Shown: positions 45,649 to 53,475 of the stretch, one piece after another
Layout: each line of letters begins with the position of its first letter
How positions within the stretch are numbered: the stretch's first letter is position 1
Origin: Vibrio anguillarum
GTDB lineage: Bacteria > Pseudomonadota > Gammaproteobacteria > Enterobacterales > Vibrionaceae
Assembly: GCF_001989995.2 (NCBI RefSeq)
Contig: NZ_JAHGUP010000042.1
Location: forward strand, 33,227 to 97,226
DNA: 64,000 nt
Reading direction: 5' to 3'
The notes under the pieces: generated by a model
Databases searched by the model: none
Told to the model about the DNA's origin: nothing
The model's input: only the letters and a program-made list of their open reading frames with translations
Made by a program: the position numbers and the translations under genes

Positions 45649-46989
45649 ATGAAAAATTCAATTTACCGCCAATTTTGGCGCTATACCATTCCGACCGTGG
45701 CAGCTATGTTAGTCAATGGCTTGTATCAAGTGGTGGATGGTATTTTTATTGGTCATTATGTTGGTGCTGAGGGATTGGCGGGCATTAACGTTGCGTGGCC
45801 TATTATTGGCTTTATTTTAGGGCTTGGCATGTTGGTGGGCGTTGGAACTGGTGCTCTGGCTTCGATCAAGCAAGGTGAAGGGAACATGACGGCAGCCAAG
45901 CAAGTGCTTGCGACTGGCCTATTGTTGCTTGTGATGCTAGCTCCTGCGGTGGCGACAATTCTATGGTTTCTTGCGGACGATTTCATTGCGTGGCAAGGCG
46001 TTGAAGGACGAGTCTACGAACTTGGCTTGCAATATTTGCAAGTATTAGTGATCGCTTGTGTCTTTACGCTTGGCTCTATTGCGATGCCTTTCTTGTTACG
46101 AAACGACGACAGCCCTAATTTAGCCACATTGCTGATGGTGAGTGGTGCGATAATCAATATTCTCTTTGATTATCTGTTTATTGCCGTTTTACATTGGGAA
46201 CTTACTGGTGCCGCCATAGCAACGGCACTCGCACAATTAAGTGTGACTGTATTGGGCATAGGCTATTTCTTTTCGACGCGAGCCAAGTTGCAGCTGTCAC
46301 TCTCGGTGATGAGGGTGCAATGGTCGTTGTTACCTAAGATTGTTGCGATTGGTACTTCAAGCTTTTTTATGTATGCCTACGGTTCGATGATGGTGGCGGT
46401 GCACAACAGTCTATTTGCTCACTATGGCAGCGCAGTACTTGTTGGGGCATACGCGATATTAGGCTATATCGTCACGGTTTATTACTTAACGGCAGAGGGC
46501 ATCGCGAATGGTATGCAGCCGTTAGTTAGCTTCAATTATGGTGCCAAAAACTATCTTCATATTAGAAAACTGCTCAAAATTGCAATGAGCATTGCCGTGC
46601 TTGGCGGGCTGGGTTTTGTGGTGCTGCTGAACTTGTTTTCCACTCAGGTTGTTGCGGTCTTCAATTCAACTGACCCGCAATTGATGGCAAGCGCTGTACT
46701 GGGCTTAAAACTGCATATGTTCGCGCTGTTTTTGGATGGATTTTTAGTTGTCGCCGCCGCCTTTTATCAAGCGACCAATCGCGGCAGTAAGGCGATGTTT
46801 GTCACCATTGGTAATATGGCGATCCAACTACCGTTCTTGTATTTGTTACCTAAGTTATATGGTGTGACTGGTGTGTGGATTGCCTTCCCCATTTCCAATA
46901 TTGCGTTAAGTTTGGTGGTGGGTTTGATGTTGTGGCGAGATTTGCGTGCACTACCTTGCGATAACGCGAAGCAAACCGTGTTCGCTTAA
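45649..46989 (+). CDS. MATE family multidrug/Na+ antiporter
   Basis: The 446-residue protein has about 12 membrane segments in two MatE repeats (from MVNGLYQVVDGIFIGHYVGAEGLAGINVAWP, and again around PLVSFNYGAKNYLHIRKLLKIA), resembling the NorM/DinF-like MepA subfamily. It probably exports cationic drugs or metabolites using an ion gradient. Earlier in-frame starts (TTG 45628, ATG 45637) lie inside the operator, so ATG 45649 (MKNSIYRQFWRYT) is preferred. No clear ribosome-binding site is seen. It is regulated, by inference, by the adjacent MarR protein. Confidence 0.9.
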   Translation: MKNSIYRQFWRYTIPTVAAMLVNGLYQVVDGIFIGHYVGAEGLAGINVAWPIIGFILGLGMLVGVGTGALASIKQGEGNMTAAKQVLATGLLLLVMLAPAVATILWFLADDFIAWQGVEGRVYELGLQYLQVLVIACVFTLGSIAMPFLLRNDDSPNLATLLMVSGAIINILFDYLFIAVLHWELTGAAIATALAQLSVTVLGIGYFFSTRAKLQLSLSVMRVQWSLLPKIVAIGTSSFFMYAYGSMMVAVHNSLFAHYGSAVLVGAYAILGYIVTVYYLTAEGIANGMQPLVSFNYGAKNYLHIRKLLKIAMSIAVLGGLGFVVLLNLFSTQVVAVFNSTDPQLMASAVLGLKLHMFALFLDGFLVVAAAFYQATNRGSKAMFVTIGNMAIQLPFLYLLPKLYGVTGVWIAFPISNIALSLVVGLMLWRDLRALPCDNAKQTVFA

Positions 46990-46993
46990 CAAG

Positions 46994-47022
46994 AGCCTCC
47001 CCCTTTTCTCTAGGGGGAGGCT
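46994..47022. terminator. Strong hairpin between convergent MATE and ubiV genes
   Basis: AGCCTCCCCC (46994-47003) pairs with GGGGGAGGCT (47013-47022), a 10-bp GC-rich stem. U-runs are poor on both sides, but its position between convergent stops makes it the likely shared terminator. Confidence 0.7.
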
Positions 47023-47026
47023 ACGC

Positions 47027-47905
47027 TCAGCTTTGTTGAATCGCTAGGCCCGGTAATTGGTGCCAATAGCCGTTACACTGGTGATTAGTTAAAGGGGAGG
47101 GATGCTCTCCTTTTTCATTGGCCTTGAACTGCGACAGATGTTCGAATGTCTCAAGGCCTAGTGGACTTAAACGAACGACATCGACTAATCCCGCCATGCT
47201 TGGTAAATCATTAGCAAGGTTATAGCAATAGCCCGACTGGGTTTGGATACCGTTGAGGTTAAATACCGCTTGGTCTTCTTGGCTGTGAACCTGAATTCCG
47301 GTTGGATACTTGATACAGCAAGTATCACATTCATCCTTCGCACGGTTTTCGGCCCGTGCGGTAAAGCAGCGTGCGGAGTAAGCCAGTGGCAGGTATCCGT
47401 GGCTAAAAACTTCTACTTCAAACTGGTTTTTGATACCAAGCTCGTCACATTGTTGCAATACATTGATTAGCCAATCACGGGAGAGTTCAACAGGCATGCA
47501 CCAACGGATCATCCCTTGTTTTAGGAACAGTTGCAGTGTTCGCGCGTTGTAAGCATTCACGGCGGGCCCAACCACAAAAGGAAGGCGTTTTTCACTGGCG
47601 AGTTGAATCGCCGAAACGTCATTTGCTTCAATCGCAAAATCGCCATTCTCAATATACTTTTTCATCACATTGATTTCGCTCGGCGCTTCCAGTAGCGCCA
47701 TGGTTGAGATCACAACCTGTTTACCCGCTTGTGAAAGCGCTTTGGCGATCTCAAACCAGTGTTGTGGTTTTATCTCACGTCGCTTGGAGCAGACCGATTC
47801 ACCCAAATAGATCACATCAGCAGGGCTATTGATTGCCTGTTGATAAAAACTTTCTACCTCTTGTTTGGGCCAGAAATAGAGTAAAGGACCCAGCGCATAT
47901 TTCAT
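47027..47905 (-). CDS. ubiV: O2-independent ubiquinone hydroxylase subunit UbiV (U32 family)
   Basis: UbiV forms a complex with UbiU that hydroxylates ubiquinone precursors without oxygen, using prephenate as the oxygen donor. From the ATG at 47905 the protein has 292 residues, the E. coli length. Its cysteines C39, C180, C193 and C197 match the [4Fe-4S] ligands of E. coli UbiV. An ATG four codons earlier is in frame, but 47905 has GGAG six bases upstream. It follows ubiU by 16 bp. In V. cholerae and elsewhere it is often mislabelled a U32 protease. Confidence 0.93.
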   Translation of the reverse strand: MKYALGPLLYFWPKQEVESFYQQAINSPADVIYLGESVCSKRREIKPQHWFEIAKALSQAGKQVVISTMALLEAPSEINVMKKYIENGDFAIEANDVSAIQLASEKRLPFVVGPAVNAYNARTLQLFLKQGMIRWCMPVELSRDWLINVLQQCDELGIKNQFEVEVFSHGYLPLAYSARCFTARAENRAKDECDTCCIKYPTGIQVHSQEDQAVFNLNGIQTQSGYCYNLANDLPSMAGLVDVVRLSPLGLETFEHLSQFKANEKGEHPSPLTNHQCNGYWHQLPGLAIQQS

Positions 47906-47921
47906 TCTCTTCTCCATTCTC

Positions 47922-48935
47922 TTATTGCCATTGGCGATGGTACGCGCCGAGTGTCGTTTGCGTGCCTTCAGAAACGTTGGCTAAGGCGGTATTCCAAGCC
48001 GTTTCTACTTGGTAGGCTTGTGGATTTGCTTGGTAGCGATCAATCGCCGCTCGCCAGGTTTTAGTCACTTGCTCCACATATGCAGGGCTACGTTGGCGAC
48101 CTTCAATTTTGACGGAAGCAACGTTGGCTGCAAACAGTTCTGGTAATAGTGATAACGTATTTAAACTGGTTGGTTCTTCCAGTGCGTGGTAGCGTTTAGG
48201 TTGCCCATCGATCTGCGCTTCAAAACGACCTTTGCACAAGGTTGGGTAGCCTGCATTTTCTCCGGCTGCGTATTTATCAATCAAAATTTCGTTTAAGCGA
48301 GATTCCAAACCTGAGTCCGTTTCTTGCCAGCGGACGTACTTCGCGGGCGAACAGGCTCCGACAGTATTGGGTGATTCTCCCGTCATATAGGAAGAGAGAT
48401 AACAGCGCCCTTCAGACATAATACATAAGCTGCCAAAGGCAAATACTTCAAGCTCGACGTCACTCATCATATTACGTGAGAGCTGTTTGACTTGATGGAT
48501 TGATAGCACTCGCGGTAACACCACTCGCTTAATATTGAAATTCTGCTTATAAAACTCGATAGCGGCGACGTTGGTGGCGGAGGCTTGTACAGAAAGATGC
48601 AGTTCCAGATCTGGATATCGGTTAGCGGCATAATCCAATACCGCGATATCGGCGATGATCAACGCATCTACGCCTAAACTGGCGGCATTATCGACGGCGT
48701 GAGTCCAACGCTCGAAGCCATTAGGGTGGGCGAAGGTATTTAACGCGACATGAATTTTTTTATGGTGATCATGAACATATTGCACCGCTTTATCTAACTT
48801 CTTACCTGCGAAATTAAGGCCAGCAAAGTGGCGAGCATTGGTATCATCTTTGAAGCCGATATAAACCGCATCTGCACCACAATCGATCGCTGTTTTTAGA
48901 GCAGGCAGGTTACCTGCAGGACATAAAAGTTCCAT
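47922..48935 (-). CDS. ubiU: O2-independent ubiquinone hydroxylase subunit UbiU (U32 family)
   Basis: UbiU is the partner of UbiV in anaerobic ubiquinone synthesis. The 337-residue protein starts MELLCPAGNLPALKTAIDCGADAVYIGFKD and carries cysteines C171, C178, C195 and C234 in the U32 signature region (ELEVFAFGSLCIMSEGRCYLSSYMTGESPN). Their spacing equals the E. coli UbiU cluster ligands. It is the first gene of a two-gene minus-strand operon. Unlike E. coli, where ubiT is directly divergent, a GGDEF-EAL gene intervenes. Confidence 0.93.
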   Translation of the reverse strand: MELLCPAGNLPALKTAIDCGADAVYIGFKDDTNARHFAGLNFAGKKLDKAVQYVHDHHKKIHVALNTFAHPNGFERWTHAVDNAASLGVDALIIADIAVLDYAANRYPDLELHLSVQASATNVAAIEFYKQNFNIKRVVLPRVLSIHQVKQLSRNMMSDVELEVFAFGSLCIMSEGRCYLSSYMTGESPNTVGACSPAKYVRWQETDSGLESRLNEILIDKYAAGENAGYPTLCKGRFEAQIDGQPKRYHALEEPTSLNTLSLLPELFAANVASVKIEGRQRSPAYVEQVTKTWRAAIDRYQANPQAYQVETAWNTALANVSEGTQTTLGAYHRQWQ

Positions 48936-49036
48936 TGATCCGTACGATATCTAAGGGAAAGTAGTGGTATTTTATGAAGCATTATGAATAGCAAATTTGA
49001 TGTAAGGCAGGTTTGGGGCGAATAAACGAGATTTAC

Positions 49037-51148
49037 TTATTTGGGAGTAGAACGATGACGACGATTTTGAACGAATAACTCTTCTACTTCCTGCCTCGGT
49101 TGTGGCCGATAAAAATGGAAGCCTTGAATTGAGTTACAGTTGAGATTAGAGAGCAGTGTGGCTTGTTGTTGAGTTTCCACACCTTCGGCAACGACCGTTA
49201 AGTTGAGTGATTTTCCTAAATTGATGATGTTTTCAATGACGGTGATTTGTTTAGGGAGCGTATCGATATCCGTTATAAAAGCGCGGTCAATTTTAAGTTC
49301 ATCAATCGGGAAGCGAGCGAGGTAAGAGAGCGAGGAATACCCCGTACCAAAGTCGTCAATGGACAGAGAAAAGCCCAGTTTTTTGATCGCGTTCAACATT
49401 TGCAAGGTGTGTTCGCTGTCGCTCATGACGGCACTTTCGGTCAGTTCAAATGTGATGCAGTTTGGATCAAGCTCCGTGGTGCGAAGCAGTTTTTCCATAT
49501 AATCAATCAACTTCGGGTTACAAAACTGTTCGGGCGATAAATTGATCGCCACGCGACCTGGTAAAATACCTTGCAGCTTCCAGCGTTTTACGGTCGAGAA
49601 GACATCACGCATCACCACTCGGCCTAAATGTTCAATCAGCCCAGCTTTTTCCGCGACAGGGATAAAAGCGCCCGGGTTGATATACCCTTCCACAGGGTGT
49701 TTCCAGCGCACCAAAGCTTCCGCACCATTGATGCTGAAGTCGCGAGCATTTACTTTCGGTTGATACCACACTTCAAGGCCATTTTGTTGCAGCGCTTTTT
49801 GCAGTTCAATTTCAAGCCATAAGCGCATGCGCGCTTCTTTGTTCATTTGATCGTTGAACTTAATCAGACGGTTTCTACCACGATCTTTGGCTTCATACAT
49901 CGCCGTATCGGCGTTTTGCAACAATACGCGTGCATCGCTACCGTCACCAGGGTAGGCGACACTACCTATGGAGCAGGCTAAGCGTTTACTGAAATGGTGC
50001 AGATCAAACGGTTGGTTAATCAAAGAAATGATGCGTTCAGCCAACATTTCAGCGGCGCGACTATTTTCAGGATCAGGCAGTATTAGTCCAAATTCATCGC
50101 CGCCAAGGTGGCCCACAATCGCTTGTTGCGGTAGTAAACGTTTCAGCCGTGCTGAGACCTCTTTAATGACTTTATCGCCAATATGATGGCCTAAAGAGTC
50201 ATTGATGTTTTTAAAGTTATCAATGTCTAAATAGAGCATCACAAGGGGTGTTTCATTTTGAATGAACTGTTCTAAACGTTTAGTGAAACCAAAACGGTTA
50301 TACAAGTTAGTCAGAGAGTCAATGTGGATATCGGCATGCATAGTCGAAGACAACTGCTTAGGTGCATCTTCTGCATCTTGAATCAAAATCAGTTGTGAGC
50401 TGTTGCCCAGCACGACAGTGGCTCCAGCGTGCAGTTGAACTTTACGTTCAAAGCCACACTTTGGCCCAGTGAGGCAGACCAACGGTGCCCCTGCGAGTAA
50501 TAAGCTGAGTGGAGAGCTGAATACGGTTTTACTTTTTTCATCAACAAACAAGCGCGATAACTCTTCACCAAGAAGCTCTGAGGTATTTTCAAAACCGAGT
50601 AAACGAGCCGATGCGGGGTTAGCAGAGATAATGCAGTCGTCATCGACCAGCAACAATCCATCGGGAAGCAAGCTAGTCAAGGTTGAAAACTTATTTTCCG
50701 ACTCTTCTAATGAGCGAATGAGGATCTGTTTTTCGGAGGTGTCGATGGCGTGAAACACAATATTTTCGACTTTTTTATCACCCATGATAGGTGATAAAGA
50801 GAAATGCAAACTCGTTTCTAAATCGATCTCGTGAAGCGTCAGTTCGGTCTCAAGCGTTTCTCCTTGAAATGCCCGTTCATAATAGGGTTTGAGATGGCGG
50901 TAGAAATGCTCACCCAGAATTTGTGAGTCATTCATTCCAACCAATTCGGTCGTGCTCAAACCTGCAATATCACAATAGCGCTCATTGACCATCACATAGT
51001 TATGTTGATCGTTTAAGACAGCAAAAAAAAACGGACTGTTCGACGTGATTTTTGCAAACCAATGTTGTAAATGTTGCGAAGGCATCAAGCTACTACCACT
51101 CTCCAGAGCACTTATATTCATGAGGATGTTACAACGTAAGTAACACAT
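49037..51148 (-). CDS. rocS: PAS-GGDEF-EAL cyclic-di-GMP protein, RocS-like
   Basis: The 703-residue cytoplasmic protein has PAS at about 30-140, a second PAS at about 150-265, GGDEF (intact GGDEF at 349-353, no RxxD inhibition site just before it) and EAL (EALVRW at 477-482, DDFGTGYS at 598-605). Both catalytic motifs look complete, so either activity is possible. V. cholerae RocS (VC0653) at this locus acts on rugosity, motility and biofilm. The start is uncertain: ATG 51148, 51121 or 51085. It separates ubiU from ubiT. Confidence 0.88.
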   Translation of the reverse strand: MCYLRCNILMNISALESGSSLMPSQHLQHWFAKITSNSPFFFAVLNDQHNYVMVNERYCDIAGLSTTELVGMNDSQILGEHFYRHLKPYYERAFQGETLETELTLHEIDLETSLHFSLSPIMGDKKVENIVFHAIDTSEKQILIRSLEESENKFSTLTSLLPDGLLLVDDDCIISANPASARLLGFENTSELLGEELSRLFVDEKSKTVFSSPLSLLLAGAPLVCLTGPKCGFERKVQLHAGATVVLGNSSQLILIQDAEDAPKQLSSTMHADIHIDSLTNLYNRFGFTKRLEQFIQNETPLVMLYLDIDNFKNINDSLGHHIGDKVIKEVSARLKRLLPQQAIVGHLGGDEFGLILPDPENSRAAEMLAERIISLINQPFDLHHFSKRLACSIGSVAYPGDGSDARVLLQNADTAMYEAKDRGRNRLIKFNDQMNKEARMRLWLEIELQKALQQNGLEVWYQPKVNARDFSINGAEALVRWKHPVEGYINPGAFIPVAEKAGLIEHLGRVVMRDVFSTVKRWKLQGILPGRVAINLSPEQFCNPKLIDYMEKLLRTTELDPNCITFELTESAVMSDSEHTLQMLNAIKKLGFSLSIDDFGTGYSSLSYLARFPIDELKIDRAFITDIDTLPKQITVIENIINLGKSLNLTVVAEGVETQQQATLLSNLNCNSIQGFHFYRPQPRQEVEELFVQNRRHRSTPK

Positions 51149-51281
51149 TAACTATAACTTTGATTACTAAGCTAGAAAAGGTTCTCAAACAATGTACGTT
51201 TTTTGATGCATCACAGGAATTTGCACCCCCACATCCATTATGATTAGGTACTATTGCATTACAAAGTAACGGATAACGCTC

Positions 51282-51809
51282 GTGATTCACAAGATTCGTA
51301 CTCAACTAGTTCAAAACGCCGCTTCAATTTTGCGATCCCCAGTCCACTTCTTACCGCAAGTTGTACAAAAAAAAGCCTTGCTAGAAGGGTTGAAAACTAT
51401 ATTTCATGAGGCTTTGCAAGAAGGTGACTTTGAATTTCTTGATGGGAAATGGTTAAAGGTTTCAATTCGCGATTTGAATTTGAATTGGTATATCAGCTAT
51501 CAAGCGGAACAACTTGTTGTGTCTGATAAGACGGAAGTGGAAGATGTCAGCTTTAGCGGTAACCTAAATGATATGGTGTTGATTGCTGGTCGAAAAGAAG
51601 ATCCTGACACGCTGTTCTTTCAACGTCGACTCTCCATTGAAGGGGATACCGAACTGGGGTTAGAGGTGAAGAATCTGATGGACAGTGTTGACCTAGAGCT
51701 TTTACCAAAACCGTTCCAGATGTTAATAAATCAGCTAGCAGATTTTGTGCATAAGGGCGTACAATCGCCAGTGACACAAAATGAGGTAATGAATGCTTAT
51801 TCGAACTGA
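51282..51809 (+). CDS. ubiT: Ubiquinone biosynthesis accessory factor UbiT (SCP2 domain)
   Basis: UbiT is a lipid-binding SCP2 protein needed with UbiUV for ubiquinone synthesis without oxygen. The 175-residue protein (start GTG at 51282, MIHKIRTQLVQNAASILRSP) has the SCP2 core LNWYISYQAEQLVVSDKTEVEDVSFSGNLNDMVLIAGRKEDPDTLFFQRRLSIEGDTELGLEVKN-type segment at about 65-140. Its length matches E. coli YhbT. The last 17 bp overlap the yhbS-like gene. Confidence 0.9.
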   Translation: MIHKIRTQLVQNAASILRSPVHFLPQVVQKKALLEGLKTIFHEALQEGDFEFLDGKWLKVSIRDLNLNWYISYQAEQLVVSDKTEVEDVSFSGNLNDMVLIAGRKEDPDTLFFQRRLSIEGDTELGLEVKNLMDSVDLELLPKPFQMLINQLADFVHKGVQSPVTQNEVMNAYSN

Positions 51810-52296
51810 AGCGCCAGCGGATATCTTAGCGATTGACCGCTTATTAAAATCAGCCTTTGAGACAGATGCTGAAGCTAATTTGGTCATGACATTAAGGGAA
51901 AACAGCCATTTGACGCTCTCTTTAGTGGCCTGTGATGATGACGGCGAAGTCGTTGGTCATGTGATGTTTAGCCCAGTATTACTCAATGGTGAAGACTTAA
52001 ATTGGCAAGGGCTTGCACCGTTGGCCGTGAAAAAAGAGTGGCGAAATCAAGGTGTCGCCGCCTCGTTGGTAAAAGAGGGGTTAATCTGTTTGGCTGAGTT
52101 CGATTATCCAGCTTGTGTGGTTTTGGGTGACCCGGATTATTATCAACGCTTTGGCTTTAAAGAGGCGGCGAAATCTGATTTTCGTTGTCGTTGGGATGTT
52201 CCAGTTGGCGCGTTTCAGATCGTTGCATTAGTCGACGGCGAATTGAGCGGACGAGCGGGTTTCATTGAATATTGCCCAGAGTTCAACGATCTTTAA
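51793..52296 (+). CDS. GNAT family N-acetyltransferase, YhbS-like
   Basis: The 167-residue protein has a GNAT fold with the acetyl-CoA loop VKKEWRNQGVAASLVKEGL (about 79-97) and the C-terminal segment GDPDYYQRFGFKEA. The acceptor substrate is unknown. It overlaps the end of ubiT by 17 bp and has GAGG before its ATG, an arrangement shared with the yhbT-yhbS pair of E. coli. It is followed by a strong terminator. Confidence 0.88.
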   Translation: MLIRTEAPADILAIDRLLKSAFETDAEANLVMTLRENSHLTLSLVACDDDGEVVGHVMFSPVLLNGEDLNWQGLAPLAVKKEWRNQGVAASLVKEGLICLAEFDYPACVVLGDPDYYQRFGFKEAAKSDFRCRWDVPVGAFQIVALVDGELSGRAGFIEYCPEFNDL

Positions 52297-52312
52297 TCAC
52301 CGTATTTCTATT

Positions 52313-52343
52313 CAAAACAGGGAGCCCAGTGCTCCCTGTTTAC
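52313..52343 (+). terminator. Terminator of the ubiT-yhbS unit
   Basis: AAACAGGGAGC (52315-52325) pairs with GCTCCCTGTTT (52331-52341), an 11-bp stem. Confidence 0.88.
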
Positions 52344-52346
52344 TTT

Positions 52347-52474
52347 TATGCTCTTCTCATTTGAAGCTACCGTTGTGTTGGCTACATTCGCTCACCCCAA
52401 TCACCTCGTTTATCTAGGCTCATGGGGATGAATTCACTTGCCGCCTATCTGCAACTTCAAGTTGTTTGGGCATG
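52347..52474. mobile_element. ERIC (IRU) repetitive element
   Basis: About 128 bp match the ERIC element, which is usually 127 bp. Visible blocks include GTTGGCTACATTCGCTCACC, CCCAATCACCTCG, CATGGGGATGAATTCA and CTTGCCGCCTATCTGCAACT, and imperfect terminal inverted repeats (TATGCTC, then GGGCATG). ERICs are non-autonomous palindromic elements found in intergenic DNA of enterobacteria and Vibrio. This copy lies between a terminator and holD and disrupts no gene. Boundaries are accurate to a few bases. Confidence 0.88.
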
Positions 52475-52557
52475 GCTCTTGGGTCATTGGATGATTAACG
52501 GTTTCTGTCTTGGCGCTGATTTGTTAGGATTGCGATGTTCAATGAGGTCATAAACAG

Positions 52558-52962
52558 ATGTCACATCACGAAAATCAATATTTACAAGAAATGGGCATCC
52601 AGCGTTGGGAGCTTATCCATCCACAGCGGCTGGCTGGCTATCAACCTGATCCGGTGACGCTGCCGAGCACGTGCCGTTTATTACTCGTTTCCCCCCAATA
52701 CCCGCAACAAGGTGCTCTATTGCTGTTTTCAAGAGTATTGAAAAGTATGGGGCTCGAAATCAGTCAGGCGTGTCATCTTGAGCCTCACTCTCTTAGCCAA
52801 CTAACAGGCTCCAGCATTGAATGGTTGTGGTTTTCAGGCTGTGAAAAGAAAGAAAGCCTGTTGGCTCAGAAAGTGTTAACGTCACCGCCGCTAGTTGAGA
52901 TAGATGGCAATACCGAGCTGCGCCGGGCGTTGTGGCAGCAAATTTGTTCTTATGAGTCATAA
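52558..52962 (+). CDS. holD: DNA polymerase III psi subunit HolD
   Basis: HolD links the clamp loader, through chi, to single-strand binding protein. The 134-residue protein has the poorly conserved psi fold: MGIQRWELIHPQRLAGYQ at the N-terminus, LLLVSPQYP, and the IEWLWFSGC segment. The call rests on these motifs together with the conserved holD-rimI adjacency. rimI begins four bases after its stop. Confidence 0.88.
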   Translation: MSHHENQYLQEMGIQRWELIHPQRLAGYQPDPVTLPSTCRLLLVSPQYPQQGALLLFSRVLKSMGLEISQACHLEPHSLSQLTGSSIEWLWFSGCEKKESLLAQKVLTSPPLVEIDGNTELRRALWQQICSYES

Positions 52963-52966
52963 AACT

Positions 52967-53413
52967 ATGAATATTGATGTTGTGCCTTTATCACTTCCTT
53001 ATCTTGATGCTATTTGGTCCATTGAGCAGCAAGCTCACAGTTACCCTTGGGCTGAATCACTCGTACGTGACTTGGCGAGTCGTGGTGCATGCCACCATGC
53101 TATGTTGGTTGATGGCAAAGTTGTCGGTTATTTCTATGCACAGAATATTGTTGGAGAGGTGACCTTGTTGAATATCGCTGTCGATCCGCAGCAGCAAGGT
53201 AAGGGTTACGGAAAATTGTTGATGGAGTTTTTCTTAACTTACTGTGAAAAAGCGCAAGCTGAAAGTGCGTGGCTTGAAGTTCGCGAAAGCAACATCCGCG
53301 CTTATAGCTTGTACGAATCGCTGGGTTTTAATGAGCTCGATCGTCGAGTGAACTACTATCCCACTCCGAAAGGATCAGAAGATGCGATCATCATGAGCTA
53401 CTATTTTTTGTAG
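52967..53413 (+). CDS. rimI: Ribosomal protein S18-alanine N-acetyltransferase RimI
   Basis: RimI acetylates the N-terminal Ala of S18. The 148-residue GNAT protein starts MNIDVVPLSLPYLDAIWSIE and has the acetyl-CoA loop NIAVDPQQQGKGYGKLLMEF. The family motifs WLEVRESNIRAYSLYESLGF and RRVNYYPTPKGSEDAIIMSY follow. The ATG at 52952, overlapping holD by 11 bp, is an alternative; the ATG at 52967 better fits known RimI N-termini. Confidence 0.93.
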   Translation: MNIDVVPLSLPYLDAIWSIEQQAHSYPWAESLVRDLASRGACHHAMLVDGKVVGYFYAQNIVGEVTLLNIAVDPQQQGKGYGKLLMEFFLTYCEKAQAESAWLEVRESNIRAYSLYESLGFNELDRRVNYYPTPKGSEDAIIMSYYFL

Positions 53414-53475
53414 CTTATTTTCCATCAGCAGATCGTTTGCAAACTCAGTTTTTTTCATAGTCAGGCGTCTCGGAA

